A program made the position numbers and the translations under genes. The notes beneath the pieces were generated by a model. That model was not told the DNA's origin. It ran no database searches and saw nothing but the letters and a program-made list of their open reading frames with translations. Below are positions 8,115-16,888 of a stretch of 64,000 nt of DNA, one piece after another. This DNA is from Gracilimonas sp964505215 (GTDB lineage: Bacteria > Bacteroidota > Rhodothermia > Balneolales > Balneolaceae): positions 62,001 through 126,000 of the forward strand of contig CAZDGU010000003.1 of the NCBI GenBank assembly GCA_964505215.1, written 5' to 3'. Positions within the stretch are counted from its first letter, which is position 1. The number at the start of each line of letters is the position of its first letter.

Positions 8115-9098
8115 TTAGTTAGAACTTCTCATGTGCTCGAACATCCAGTCTTGGAATAATTCCTTAAACCGGAATGAGAAGTTTTTAGAAATAGCTTTGT
8201 TTTCTTCAACCGTATAATCGAAACACTTTGGCACTACGTGAAAAAAGTGGTTGGCATTGGCAATAGAATGTACGCTGAAGTTTGATGGAAGTCCGTTAGG
8301 AAATATTTCAGTTAAATGCTCTGTTGCCCAATCTGCGGAAACTCTTCCGTCATTTTTGCCAAACAGAAAAAGAGCGGGAATAGATATTTCTTTGATATAC
8401 GGACTTGGGTCGAAATCAATTTTTCTGTTCATGTGGCGCCAGCGTCGGGTGAGAGGAAGCATAGAAACCCAGTTTTGATGCGATTGCGCCTTTTGGGCTG
8501 CTTTTTCATAAGCCTCGGTACTGTCTTCGCCGGCACAAACGTACTCGCTGTAGTATTGATTTACCAGCTGGCGGTTAGCGCCAAAAGTAGCTCCATTTAA
8601 CGAAGCCATCAGGTGAATTTGTGATGGATGTTCGGCAGCGGCAATTTGAGCCAGCCATCCGCCTTCACCCAGCCCAACAATTCCAATTCGGTTGGGATTT
8701 ATTTCTTTGCGCTGCTGCAGGTAATGGGCGGCTGCCATTGCGTCGTTGGCTAATTCCCGGAGGGTGGCCTGTCCCCACTTTCCATCCGAAGAGCCAACGC
8801 CTCTGGGGTGATAATAAAGTACACCAATTCCGGCGGGTGGAAAAACATTCAGCAGGTTTTCTCGAATAAAAGCCGGGCGTTGAGAGTGCGGTTCACCCCA
8901 GTCATAAAAGCCGCCTAAGAAAATAATTACAGGTACATTTTGTGCTGAATCAGGAAGAACCAGGCGGCCGGATAAAACAAAATCACCGCTTTTAAAAACA
9001 ATTTCCTCGCCCGGTTCCTCCGGCACATCTTGAGCTGATAGAGTAAATGCACAGAATGCGAGAATTATAAAAAGGCCGCCACGTATTATTTTTTTCAT
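8115..9098 (-). CDS. Secreted alpha/beta-hydrolase-fold protein lacking the nucleophile Ser
   Basis: The 327-residue protein has a signal peptide (cleavage near LSA-Q, residue 22) and the alpha/beta hydrolase layout. It has an oxyanion-side LGGFYDW, the YHPRGVGSSDG loop typical of dienelactone-hydrolase/prolyl-oligopeptidase-like esterases, Asp250 in GKNDGRV and His284 in NANHFF. At the nucleophile elbow the usual GxSxG reads GLGEG (residues 142-146), so the expected Ser144 is Gly. The codon in the sequence is a clear GGT. The fold is convincing, but activity by the standard triad is not expected. It may be a binding protein or a pseudo-enzyme. It is convergent with the cyclophilin gene. Confidence 0.8.
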   Translation of the reverse strand: MKKIIRGGLFIILAFCAFTLSAQDVPEEPGEEIVFKSGDFVLSGRLVLPDSAQNVPVIIFLGGFYDWGEPHSQRPAFIRENLLNVFPPAGIGVLYYHPRGVGSSDGKWGQATLRELANDAMAAAHYLQQRKEINPNRIGIVGLGEGGWLAQIAAAEHPSQIHLMASLNGATFGANRQLVNQYYSEYVCAGEDSTEAYEKAAQKAQSHQNWVSMLPLTRRWRHMNRKIDFDPSPYIKEISIPALFLFGKNDGRVSADWATEHLTEIFPNGLPSNFSVHSIANANHFFHVVPKCFDYTVEENKAISKNFSFRFKELFQDWMFEHMRSSN

Positions 9099-9182
9099 AA
9101 GAGAGAGGAAAATACCGAATTAGTGGAATTGTCCAAACAGGAAGATTAATTTATGTGATGTCCAGGCACTGAAAAACTCCTC

Positions 9183-9557
9183 TTATTGCCGGATAATATC
9201 TCTGCCAAATGGAAATAAGGCAACTGAAGCCAGCTTAAAGTGCTGTTTGGCAAATGGAATGCCAATAATGGTGATGAATAAAACCATTCCGAATAGCAAA
9301 TGCGTGAGGCTTATCCAAATTCCACCTAATAAAATCCAAAGAATGTTCATGCTTAACGAAAGGCACCCGTCTGATTTTTCATTCACCACGGCTTTCTTCC
9401 CGAATGGAAATAAAGATAACCTTGCCAGCTTAAACGTTTGGATTCCAAATGGAATGCCAATGATGGTAAGGCACAGCAGCAGGCTCGAAATAACGTACTC
9501 TATAGCTACAAAAACACCTCCGAAAATAAACCAAAGAATATTACCAAAGGTATTCAT
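9183..9557 (-). CDS. YccF domain inner-membrane protein
   Basis: The start chosen is the ATG at 9555-9557, giving 124 residues; an upstream in-frame extension to 9680 has no family resemblance. Two tandem YccF modules are visible. The first has NILWFIFGG then LCLTIIGIPFGIQTFKLARL; the second has NILWILLGG then FITIIGIPFAKQHFKLASV. Each has two hydrophobic segments and ends in LFPFG. The family is common in bacteria and has no established function. The gene stands alone on the leftward strand before the hydrolase-like gene. Confidence 0.85.
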   Translation of the reverse strand: MNTFGNILWFIFGGVFVAIEYVISSLLLCLTIIGIPFGIQTFKLARLSLFPFGKKAVVNEKSDGCLSLSMNILWILLGGIWISLTHLLFGMVLFITIIGIPFAKQHFKLASVALFPFGRDIIRQ

Positions 9558-9704
9558 AATGCGTTGTTTTTGTTGAAGAGTATTATGATGGAGAGCAGCT
9601 CTGCTTAACTTTTTATATGGGTTTGCACCAAAAGCCGGAGCGATAAAATCACCCCAAGCTTTTGAAATTGTGCAAATCAAACAAAAAGTCTGTCTTTACT
9701 GTTA

Positions 9705-10913
9705 TTAGTCGTTTCCTTTTGGGGTGAAGGACTGAATTCCGGTAATTTCGCGGCCTAAAATTAAGCCATGAATATCGTACGTGCCTTCGTACGTGTTTAC
9801 AGATTCCAGGTTCACCATGTGGTGAATAACCCGATAATCTCCCGTAATGCCGTTACCGCCGTGCATATCTCTGGCAACGCGCGATATTTCCAGCGCCCTC
9901 CCGCAATTATTTCGCTTGGCTAAGGAAGTCATTGAAGGGTGATCTCTGCCTTCATCTTTTAGCTTACCAAGACGCAGCGCCAGCATTTGCATAGAGGTGA
10001 TGTCGGTAAGCATATTGGCCAATTTCGTCTGTATAAGCTGATTTGCAGCAAGTGGCTTGCCAAACTGCTTCCGGTCCAATACGTACTGGCGAGATTTTTG
10101 ATAGCAAAACTCGGCGGCACCAATAGTTCCCCAGGCAATGCCATAGCGGGCTGAGTTCAGACACATAAACGGGCCCTTCAATCCTTTGATATCGGGAAAC
10201 ATATTTTCGTCCGGTACAAATACATCTTCAAAAACCAATTCTCCGGTTTCGGATGCACGCAGCGACATTTTGTATTTTGTAACAGGAGCTGAAAATCCTT
10301 CGGTTCCTTTGTCAACCAAAAAGCCGCGAATTACGCCTTCGTCATCTTTATGCTCTTTGGCTTTGGCCCAAACTACGGCTACATCGGCAATGGGTGAGTT
10401 GGTAATCCACATTTTTGCGCCGTTTAGAATCCAGCCGCCGTCAGTTTTTACAGCTGTGGTAACCATAGAACCGGGATCAGAACCATGATCGGGTTCGGTG
10501 AGGCCGAAGCAGCCAATCATTTCACCGGTTGCTAATTTGGGGAGATATTTTTGCTTTTGCTCTTCGGTACCAAAAATTGAAATAGGATACATCACCAATG
10601 ATGACTGCACGCTCATAAATGAGCGGTAACCTGAATCAACCCGTTCCACTTCGCGGGCAATGAGGCCGTAGGCGGTGTAGCTGGCATCAGAACCGCCGTA
10701 CTGCTCGGGAACGGTTACTCCTAAAAGTCCCATTTCACCCATTTCTGTGGCAATATCCCGGTCAAAATATTCTTCGGTATTTCCTTTTAAAGCCCGCGGT
10801 TCCAACTTGCTTTGGGCATAATCGCGGGCAGTTTCCATAATCAGGCGATCTTCTTCGTTCAGTTCAGATTCAAAAAGAAGGGCATCGTCGATATTGAATA
10901 AATTTTTAGACAT
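9705..10913 (-). CDS. Glutaryl-CoA dehydrogenase type acyl-CoA dehydrogenase
   Basis: The protein has 402 residues with the three ACAD domains. GYRSFMSVQSSLVMYPI and GCFGLTEPDHGSDPGSM closely match the glutaryl-CoA dehydrogenase branch, including the YRS motif that binds the glutaryl carboxylate. The catalytic base is Glu376 in NTYEGTYDIHGLILGRE. It would use FAD to oxidise and decarboxylate glutaryl-CoA to crotonyl-CoA in lysine/tryptophan breakdown, passing electrons to ETF. No other genes of that pathway are adjacent. Annotation as a general acyl-CoA dehydrogenase is the cautious alternative. Confidence 0.88.
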   Translation of the reverse strand: MSKNLFNIDDALLFESELNEEDRLIMETARDYAQSKLEPRALKGNTEEYFDRDIATEMGEMGLLGVTVPEQYGGSDASYTAYGLIAREVERVDSGYRSFMSVQSSLVMYPISIFGTEEQKQKYLPKLATGEMIGCFGLTEPDHGSDPGSMVTTAVKTDGGWILNGAKMWITNSPIADVAVVWAKAKEHKDDEGVIRGFLVDKGTEGFSAPVTKYKMSLRASETGELVFEDVFVPDENMFPDIKGLKGPFMCLNSARYGIAWGTIGAAEFCYQKSRQYVLDRKQFGKPLAANQLIQTKLANMLTDITSMQMLALRLGKLKDEGRDHPSMTSLAKRNNCGRALEISRVARDMHGGNGITGDYRVIHHMVNLESVNTYEGTYDIHGLILGREITGIQSFTPKGND

Positions 10914-11344
10914 GTGTAATGGGCTTTAACTTCTTGATTTGTGAAGCTGAATAGTAAGGAAAAAGAGCAACGGATTAAACGTAATTTTTGTGAATTTTTA
11001 TGGGAATGCATAAACTTGAAAATCTATTGTAAGGGAAAGCTGAAAAAGGTTTTTTTATTGAATTTTTATGGGAGTAAGGTCTTAATAGTTTTTCAATCCT
11101 ATGGTAACCGATTAAAAAATTATAGTACAGAATGGGTCTAAGAAGTAGGCACTTTTAGGTTGAGATATTCTGCATCAAAAGCCGGATGTTCCAAACTTTA
11201 ACAGGATAATTCATACTATCTACATACAATTTTTATTATCTTGAAATGCTGTAATGGTTTTAAAAAAATTTGTTGAGCATTAAAAGGCAGAAGCCAAGAA
11301 TTACAGCCAGTCTAAGTATTAACCTGAAAAAATATAGCAGTCTG
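10914..11344. other. Intergenic region, no gene recognised
   Basis: These 431 bp separate the divergent acyl-CoA dehydrogenase and fumC genes. They are A/T-rich. A short direct repeat (TGAATTTTTATGGGA, near 10992 and 11059) is the only structure I see. A short open frame here has no protein-like features and was not called. The region must hold the promoters of both flanking genes. Confidence 0.5.
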
Positions 11345-12736
11345 ATGAGTGAATTTCGTATAGAAACAGATTCCATGGGTGAAGTTAAGGTTCCGAAAAA
11401 TGCATTATACGGAGCACAAACCCAACGAGCACATGATAACTTTCCAATTAGCGGCATCAAGTTCAGCCGCGAGTTTATAGAGGCTTTGGGGTATGTGAAA
11501 AAGTCGGCGGCGGCGGTGAATGCGGAACTGGGACAAATTGATTCCGGCATTTCTGAAGCCATTCAAGCAGCTGCGAAAGAAGTAATTGAGGGAAAGCACG
11601 ACCAGGAATTTGTGATTGATATTTTTCAAACCGGATCGGGCACTTCTACCAATATGAATGCCAACGAGGTGATTTCGCACCGCGCCAATGAGCTTAAAAA
11701 GAACGTGGAAGAACACATTCACCCCAACGACCATATTAACTATGGCCAAAGCTCAAACGATGTAATTCCTACCGCCCTTCGGGTGGCTGCGGTTAAAGCC
11801 GTAACAAAAACGTTGATTCCTGCGCTAAAGCATCTGCAAAATACGTTTCTGGAAAAAGGGGAGAAGTATGCAGAAGTTGTAAAAACAGGCCGTACGCATC
11901 TGATGGACGCTATGCCGGTTACCATCAAACAAGAGTTTAGCGGTTATGCCCGCCAGCTTGAGTTGGGAATAAAACGGGTTGAATCTGCCCTGGAGCGAAT
12001 GAGCGAGTTGCCACAGGGAGGAACCGCTGTTGGAACCGGAATTAATACGCATAAAGAATTCGGGAAGAAATTTGCAGCTAAAATCTCTGAACTGACCGGA
12101 GAGAAGTTTATTGAAGCAGAAAATCACTTTGAAGCCCAGGCCACAGTTGATGCACCGGTTGAGCTAAGCGGTCAGCTTAAAACCATTGCCGTCAGCTTAA
12201 TGAAAATTGGAAACGACCTGCGCTGGATGAATGCCGGTCCAAACAGCGGAATTGGAGAAGTGGAATTAGCGGCACTGCAGCCCGGCTCTTCCATTATGCC
12301 CGGAAAAGTGAACCCGGTGATTGAAGAATCGCTGACTATGGTTTGCGCACAGGTAATAGGTAACGATGCCGCAATAACCATTGGCGGACAGTCCGGGAAT
12401 TTTGAGTTGAACGTGATGTTTCCGCTGGTAGCTCACAACCTGTTGCAGTCTATTGAGATTTTAGCCAATGCCTCGCGCAACCTGGCCGACCGCTCGGTTA
12501 GCAAACTCACAGTTCGTGAAGATAATATTGCGGCTATGGTAGAAAAAAATCCTATTTTAGTTACGGCACTCAACCCAATTATTGGCTATGATAACGCAGC
12601 AAAAATTGCAAAAAAAGCATTTGCTGAAGGACGTGCCCTTAAAGATGTAGCCAGAGAAATGACTGATTTATCGGATGAGGAGCTGGATAAAGCCTTAGAT
12701 CCTATTAAGATGACCCAAGGCGGATTTACTGAGTAA
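11345..12736 (+). CDS. fumC: Class II fumarate hydratase (fumarase C)
   Basis: Using the ATG at 11345, the 463-residue protein begins MSEFRIETDSMGEVKVP as typical FumC does. Starting earlier adds an unrelated 25-residue leader. The fumarase/aspartase signature GSSIMPGKVNP lies at residues 314-324, and TGRTHLMDAMP carries His185, the counterpart of the catalytic His188 of E. coli FumC. GSGTSTNMNANEV and GQSSNDVIPTA are also intact. It is an iron-independent tetrameric enzyme of the TCA cycle converting fumarate to malate. It works in the same cycle as kgd further along the window. Confidence 0.96.
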   Translation: MSEFRIETDSMGEVKVPKNALYGAQTQRAHDNFPISGIKFSREFIEALGYVKKSAAAVNAELGQIDSGISEAIQAAAKEVIEGKHDQEFVIDIFQTGSGTSTNMNANEVISHRANELKKNVEEHIHPNDHINYGQSSNDVIPTALRVAAVKAVTKTLIPALKHLQNTFLEKGEKYAEVVKTGRTHLMDAMPVTIKQEFSGYARQLELGIKRVESALERMSELPQGGTAVGTGINTHKEFGKKFAAKISELTGEKFIEAENHFEAQATVDAPVELSGQLKTIAVSLMKIGNDLRWMNAGPNSGIGEVELAALQPGSSIMPGKVNPVIEESLTMVCAQVIGNDAAITIGGQSGNFELNVMFPLVAHNLLQSIEILANASRNLADRSVSKLTVREDNIAAMVEKNPILVTALNPIIGYDNAAKIAKKAFAEGRALKDVAREMTDLSDEELDKALDPIKMTQGGFTE

Positions 12737-13012
12737 TTGATAAAGATTTTAAAAGCCCCTTCGGGTAATTAATAAAACTCGAAGCAGTGGGTTAATAACT
12801 TGGTCGCCTGTAAGTTAAGGCGCTCTTATTTTTCGAAGAGTGAACCGTGCTTGCTTATACAGAGGCCAATGCTGACAACAACTAAAACTATTTTTATGAA
12901 AAACTGAACGAGAACCAAGCGAAAGGCTGTTTTAAATAAAAGCGCTTCCATGCATTGATAATTTCTTTTTTGGGAAAGTGCTGTACTAAATCATCAGAAA
13001 AAAATTCACATA

Positions 13013-15439
13013 ATGGCTCAAGTAAAAGGAAAGACGACAAAGAAAAAAAGTAAGTTTACCGCTGCACAGAAAAAAGAGATCTTAGCTGATTTCAAATTAG
13101 GCTGGGTAAGCCGACACATGTCGTTAATCGGTAGAAAAGAGGTACTTACAGGCAAAGCTAAATTTGGAATTTTCGGTGATGGAAAAGAAATTCCCCAAAT
13201 CGCCATGGCCAAAGTGTTCAAAAATGGAGATTTTCGTTCCGGCTATTATCGCGATCAAACCTTTATGATGGCCATAGGCGGAACCACTCCTCAGCAGTTA
13301 TTTGCTCAATTATATGCCCACGCTGATGTAAATGCCGACCCAAGTTCAGCCGGCCGCCAAATGAACTCTCACTTTGCATCCCGCCTGCTGGACGAGGAAG
13401 GAAACTGGCTGGATCAAACCAAAACCAAAAATACCTCTTCCGATATTTCGCCCACGGCCGGACAAATGGCACGCCTGCTGGGTTTAGCTCAAGCCTCAAA
13501 AGTATATCGTAACGAAAAAGCGCTGAAAGGGAAAGAGTGGAGCAAGTTCTCTAAAAAGGGAAATGAAATTGCTTTTGGTACCATTGGCGATGCCAGTACC
13601 TCGGAAGGTATTTTTTGGGAAACCATAAATGCCGGCGGCGTGCTTCAGGTTCCCATGATTGTTTCGGTGTGGGATGATGGCTACGGAATTTCGGTGGCTA
13701 AGAAATATCAAACCACAAAAGAAAGTATTTCGGAAGTGTTGAGTGGTTTTCAACGTACAAAAGACAAGCCGGGCTATGAAATTATTACGGTGAAAGCGTG
13801 GGATTATCAGGCGCTTATAAAGGCGTACAAAAAGGCTGAAAAGATTGCCCGAAAAGAACACGTTCCCGTGCTGATGCACGTGCAGGAGGTAACGCAGCCT
13901 CAGGGACATTCCACTTCCGGTTCTCACGAGCGCTACAAAACCGAAGATCGCTTAAAGTGGGAAGAAGATTTTTGCTGTTTAGATCGCCTTAGAAAGTGGA
14001 TACTTAAGAATAAAATTGCTTCTGCCAAAACGTTAGATAAGCTGGAAAAAGAAGCTCGGGAAGAAGTAATTGAGGCAAAAAATGCGGCTTGGAATGCATT
14101 TATGGAGCCTATAAAAGAAGAGAAAAATACGGTGCTTTCTCTAATCCAAAAGCTGGAAGATGAAACCGGAAATGAGCGCCTGGCAGATTATGCTAAAAAG
14201 CTTAAAAGTCAGCCCAATGCCATTCGGAAAGATATTGTATCGGCGGCCAGAAAAGCTTTGGCGGCTGTAGCCGGTCACAACGGTTCAGCCCAAAAAGAAT
14301 TGGCTGAATGGGTGCGAAAGTCGAGGGATGAAAATGATGACCGATATAGTTCGCATTTGTACAGTCAGTCGGCACACTCACCGCTGCATGTAGAAGAAAT
14401 AAAGCCAAAATATGCCGAAAAGCCCAAGCGCGTGGATGGCCGTCTGGTAATTCGAGAAAACTTTGATGCGTTGTTTGATAAATATCCAAATACGTTGGTT
14501 TTTGGTGAAGATACCGGAAAGCTGGGTGATGTGAACAAAGGCCTGGAGGGCATGCAGGAAAAGTATGGTGAAATTCGCGTGAGTGATGCCGGCATTCGTG
14601 AAGCTACCATTTTAGGGCAGGGAATTGGAATGGCTCTCAGAGGCCTGCGCCCCATTGCCGAAATCCAGTATTTAGATTATTTACTGTATTGTTTTCAAGG
14701 AATTTCGGATGACTTAGCCACCCTTCATTACAGAACCAAAGGCGGGCAAGCTGCTCCGCTAATTGTACGAACACGAGGTCACCGACTGGAAGGAATTTGG
14801 CATTCCGGTTCGCCTATGGGAATGATTACCAGCGGCGCGCGTGGAGTTCATTTATGCGTTCCCCGAAATCTGACCGAAGCTGCCGGATTTTATAATACAC
14901 TGCTTCAGGGAGACGATCCTGCCATTATTGTTGAACCGCTGAATGGATATCGGTTGAAGGAAAATCTGCCCGAAAATATGGGTGAGTTCACCACGCCGCT
15001 TGGAAAGCCCGAAATAGTGAATGAAGGAACTGATATCACGGTGGTTTCGTACGGCTCTACTTTTAATATTGTAGAAGGCGTGATTCCACAGCTGGAGGAA
15101 GCCGGAATTTCCGTTGAGCTTATTGATGTACGCACGCTTATGCCGTTTGATGTAGATCATCTGATTGGCAAATCACTCAACAAAACAAACCGCCTGCTCA
15201 TTGTTGATGAAGACGTTCCGGGCGGAGCTTCAGCCTACATCCTCCATAAAATCCTGGAAGAACAGGACGGATATTTCAACTTAGATTCGGAGCCCCGCTG
15301 TTTAACGGCCAAGGAACACCGTCCGGCTTATGCTTCCGATGGAGATTATTTTAGCAAGCCCAACGCCGAGGATATCTTTGAGGCCGTTTACGACATCATG
15401 CAGAAAGCAGATGCCAAGCGGTTTCCGGAGATTTATTAG
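13013..15439 (+). CDS. 2-oxoacid dehydrogenase E1, fused alpha and beta subunits
   Basis: The 808-residue protein joins an E1-alpha-like half (about residues 20-400) to an E1-beta half (about 435-808, IRENFDALFDKYPNTLVFGEDTG ...). The thiamine diphosphate motif starts at GDASTSEG (192-199) with Asn206. The motif's usual end, Asn-Asn, is Asp-Asp here (residues 221-222). The lid loop GHSTSGSHERYK is present. The family feeds pyruvate or branched-chain 2-oxoacids to a lipoyl-E2; the branched-chain/pyruvate choice cannot be made from this sequence. No E2 or E3 gene is next to it. It has a Lys-rich N-terminal tail and is convergent with the DUF58 gene. Confidence 0.88.
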   Translation: MAQVKGKTTKKKSKFTAAQKKEILADFKLGWVSRHMSLIGRKEVLTGKAKFGIFGDGKEIPQIAMAKVFKNGDFRSGYYRDQTFMMAIGGTTPQQLFAQLYAHADVNADPSSAGRQMNSHFASRLLDEEGNWLDQTKTKNTSSDISPTAGQMARLLGLAQASKVYRNEKALKGKEWSKFSKKGNEIAFGTIGDASTSEGIFWETINAGGVLQVPMIVSVWDDGYGISVAKKYQTTKESISEVLSGFQRTKDKPGYEIITVKAWDYQALIKAYKKAEKIARKEHVPVLMHVQEVTQPQGHSTSGSHERYKTEDRLKWEEDFCCLDRLRKWILKNKIASAKTLDKLEKEAREEVIEAKNAAWNAFMEPIKEEKNTVLSLIQKLEDETGNERLADYAKKLKSQPNAIRKDIVSAARKALAAVAGHNGSAQKELAEWVRKSRDENDDRYSSHLYSQSAHSPLHVEEIKPKYAEKPKRVDGRLVIRENFDALFDKYPNTLVFGEDTGKLGDVNKGLEGMQEKYGEIRVSDAGIREATILGQGIGMALRGLRPIAEIQYLDYLLYCFQGISDDLATLHYRTKGGQAAPLIVRTRGHRLEGIWHSGSPMGMITSGARGVHLCVPRNLTEAAGFYNTLLQGDDPAIIVEPLNGYRLKENLPENMGEFTTPLGKPEIVNEGTDITVVSYGSTFNIVEGVIPQLEEAGISVELIDVRTLMPFDVDHLIGKSLNKTNRLLIVDEDVPGGASAYILHKILEEQDGYFNLDSEPRCLTAKEHRPAYASDGDYFSKPNAEDIFEAVYDIMQKADAKRFPEIY

Positions 15440-15526
15440 GGGAAGAGGAGCTTTCAGCCGTCAGTTATCAGCTAAAAAACCAACCGCTGATAGCTGAAGC
15501 CTGAAAGCTGACAGCTCCCAACCCCT
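15438..15526. repeat. Stop-to-stop palindromic element between convergent genes
   Basis: AGGGG (15438-15442) pairs with CCCCT (15522-15526), and inside these GAGCT pairs with AGCTC. The arms are built from degenerate copies of a CTTTCAGC/GTCAGC/TATCAGC motif in both orientations. The palindrome overlaps both convergent stop codons, so it could act as a bidirectional terminator. Its modular make-up looks like a dispersed REP-type repeat. Confidence 0.6.
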
Positions 15527-16865
15527 AAATCAACCCGCGTGCCTTCAGCTCCAAATACTTATTTATGGCATTTACGGAAAGGTCTTTCGGCGGAGTGAGT
15601 ATGGTTTGAATGCCTCTTTGATTGAGTGCTTTCACAATTTGTTTCTTTTCGTAAGCGAATTTCTCGGCAATGGTTTTGGTGTAAATTTGCCCGATATTTT
15701 CAGGTTTCTCCCGGAGGAGTGAAGTCATCTCGGTATTCTCGAAGAAAATAGTTACCAATAAATGATTTCTGGCAATTCGCTGCAGATACGGAAGCTGCCG
15801 CTCCATAGCCGAAAACGTTTCAAAATTGGTATATAATAACACGAGACTACGCTGATTCATATGCTGATGGAGTGCCGTCAGCAGCCGCTCATAATTTGAC
15901 TCCATAAAGTTGGTTTCCAGCGAGTACAACGCTTCCTGAATCCGCTGTATATGCGTTCGCTTTTTCTCCGGCTTCACCACTACCGAATCATTATTCGAAA
16001 AAGTTACCAATCCTGCCTTATCCTCTTTGAGGAGGGCGATATTTGAAATCACCAAAGCCGTGTTGATGGCATAATCCAGCAGGTGCAGTCCATCGAAAGG
16101 CATTTTCATTACGCGGCCCATATCTACCACGTTAATGACGTTTTGAGAGCGCTCGTCCTGATACTGATTCACCATCAGGTTATTGGCCCGAGCCGTAGCT
16201 TTCCAGTTGATGGAGCGCACGTCATCACCCCGCACATATTCCTTAATTTGGTCGAACTCCATTGTATGTCCAACTCTCCGAATTTTCTTAATTCCGATGT
16301 CGGTGAGCCGATTGGAAATGGCGTACATCTCAAATTTACGCATCTGAATAAAAGACGGATACACCGGAACGGATTGCTCGGCCGGAATACTCACTTTGCG
16401 CCGAACCCAGCCGATTTTAGATTGCAAAAACACGTTGATGTTTCCAAAATCATATTCTCCGCGTTGGGTGGGCCGCAGTTTATAAGAAAAGGTTTTTTGT
16501 TCATCAGCAGGTAAATCAGCCTGAATGTTGAAATCTCGTATTTGAAACTGATGCGGAATTTCATCAATAATTTCAGCCCGAACAGAGCTCGGCAGCCGGT
16601 TGGTAATGGACAGCTGAATGTTGTTTTCATCCCCGTTGGAAAGGCGCTGCGGAACAATGCGTGAAGCTGAAATGGGCTTCTTTTTTTGGAATACGTATAA
16701 CAAATCAATCCCAAAAATCAGGACAAAACCTAATAACAGCAGTTCGGATAAAGCTCCAAAACCGGGCACGAAATATCCTATCACAAAGGCCAGTACAATG
16801 CCTGCAAGTACTTGAAAAAACAAGTTACTGAGGTGGGTCTGTTTAAATAGTGTGATGGGATTCAT
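15525..16865 (-). CDS. DUF58 domain membrane protein
   Basis: The 446-residue protein has two N-terminal membrane segments (about residues 18-33 and 41-60), a beta-rich stretch, then the DUF58 core. The DUF58 signature DQIKEYVRGDDVRSINWKAT (residues 205-224) is intact. The C-terminal half resembles a vWA-like fold (NVVDMGRVMKMPFDGL...). DUF58 proteins occur almost always next to MoxR ATPases and are thought to be their substrates or adaptors. Here it is the last gene of the six-gene operon and starts 23 bp after the MoxR gene. The precise role is unknown. Confidence 0.88.
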   Translation of the reverse strand: MNPITLFKQTHLSNLFFQVLAGIVLAFVIGYFVPGFGALSELLLLGFVLIFGIDLLYVFQKKKPISASRIVPQRLSNGDENNIQLSITNRLPSSVRAEIIDEIPHQFQIRDFNIQADLPADEQKTFSYKLRPTQRGEYDFGNINVFLQSKIGWVRRKVSIPAEQSVPVYPSFIQMRKFEMYAISNRLTDIGIKKIRRVGHTMEFDQIKEYVRGDDVRSINWKATARANNLMVNQYQDERSQNVINVVDMGRVMKMPFDGLHLLDYAINTALVISNIALLKEDKAGLVTFSNNDSVVVKPEKKRTHIQRIQEALYSLETNFMESNYERLLTALHQHMNQRSLVLLYTNFETFSAMERQLPYLQRIARNHLLVTIFFENTEMTSLLREKPENIGQIYTKTIAEKFAYEKKQIVKALNQRGIQTILTPPKDLSVNAINKYLELKARGLI

Positions 16866-16888
16866 AAGAAGAATTTATTCGGCAACTT

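Noticed and set aside
9558..9680. A 41-residue N-terminal extension of the YccF protein
   Set aside because: The YccF fold begins exactly at the internal ATG, and the extension has no family resemblance.
10941..11141. A 66-codon frame between the acyl-CoA dehydrogenase and fumC genes
   Set aside because: Low-complexity Lys/Leu/Phe composition from A/T-rich DNA and no recognisable features.
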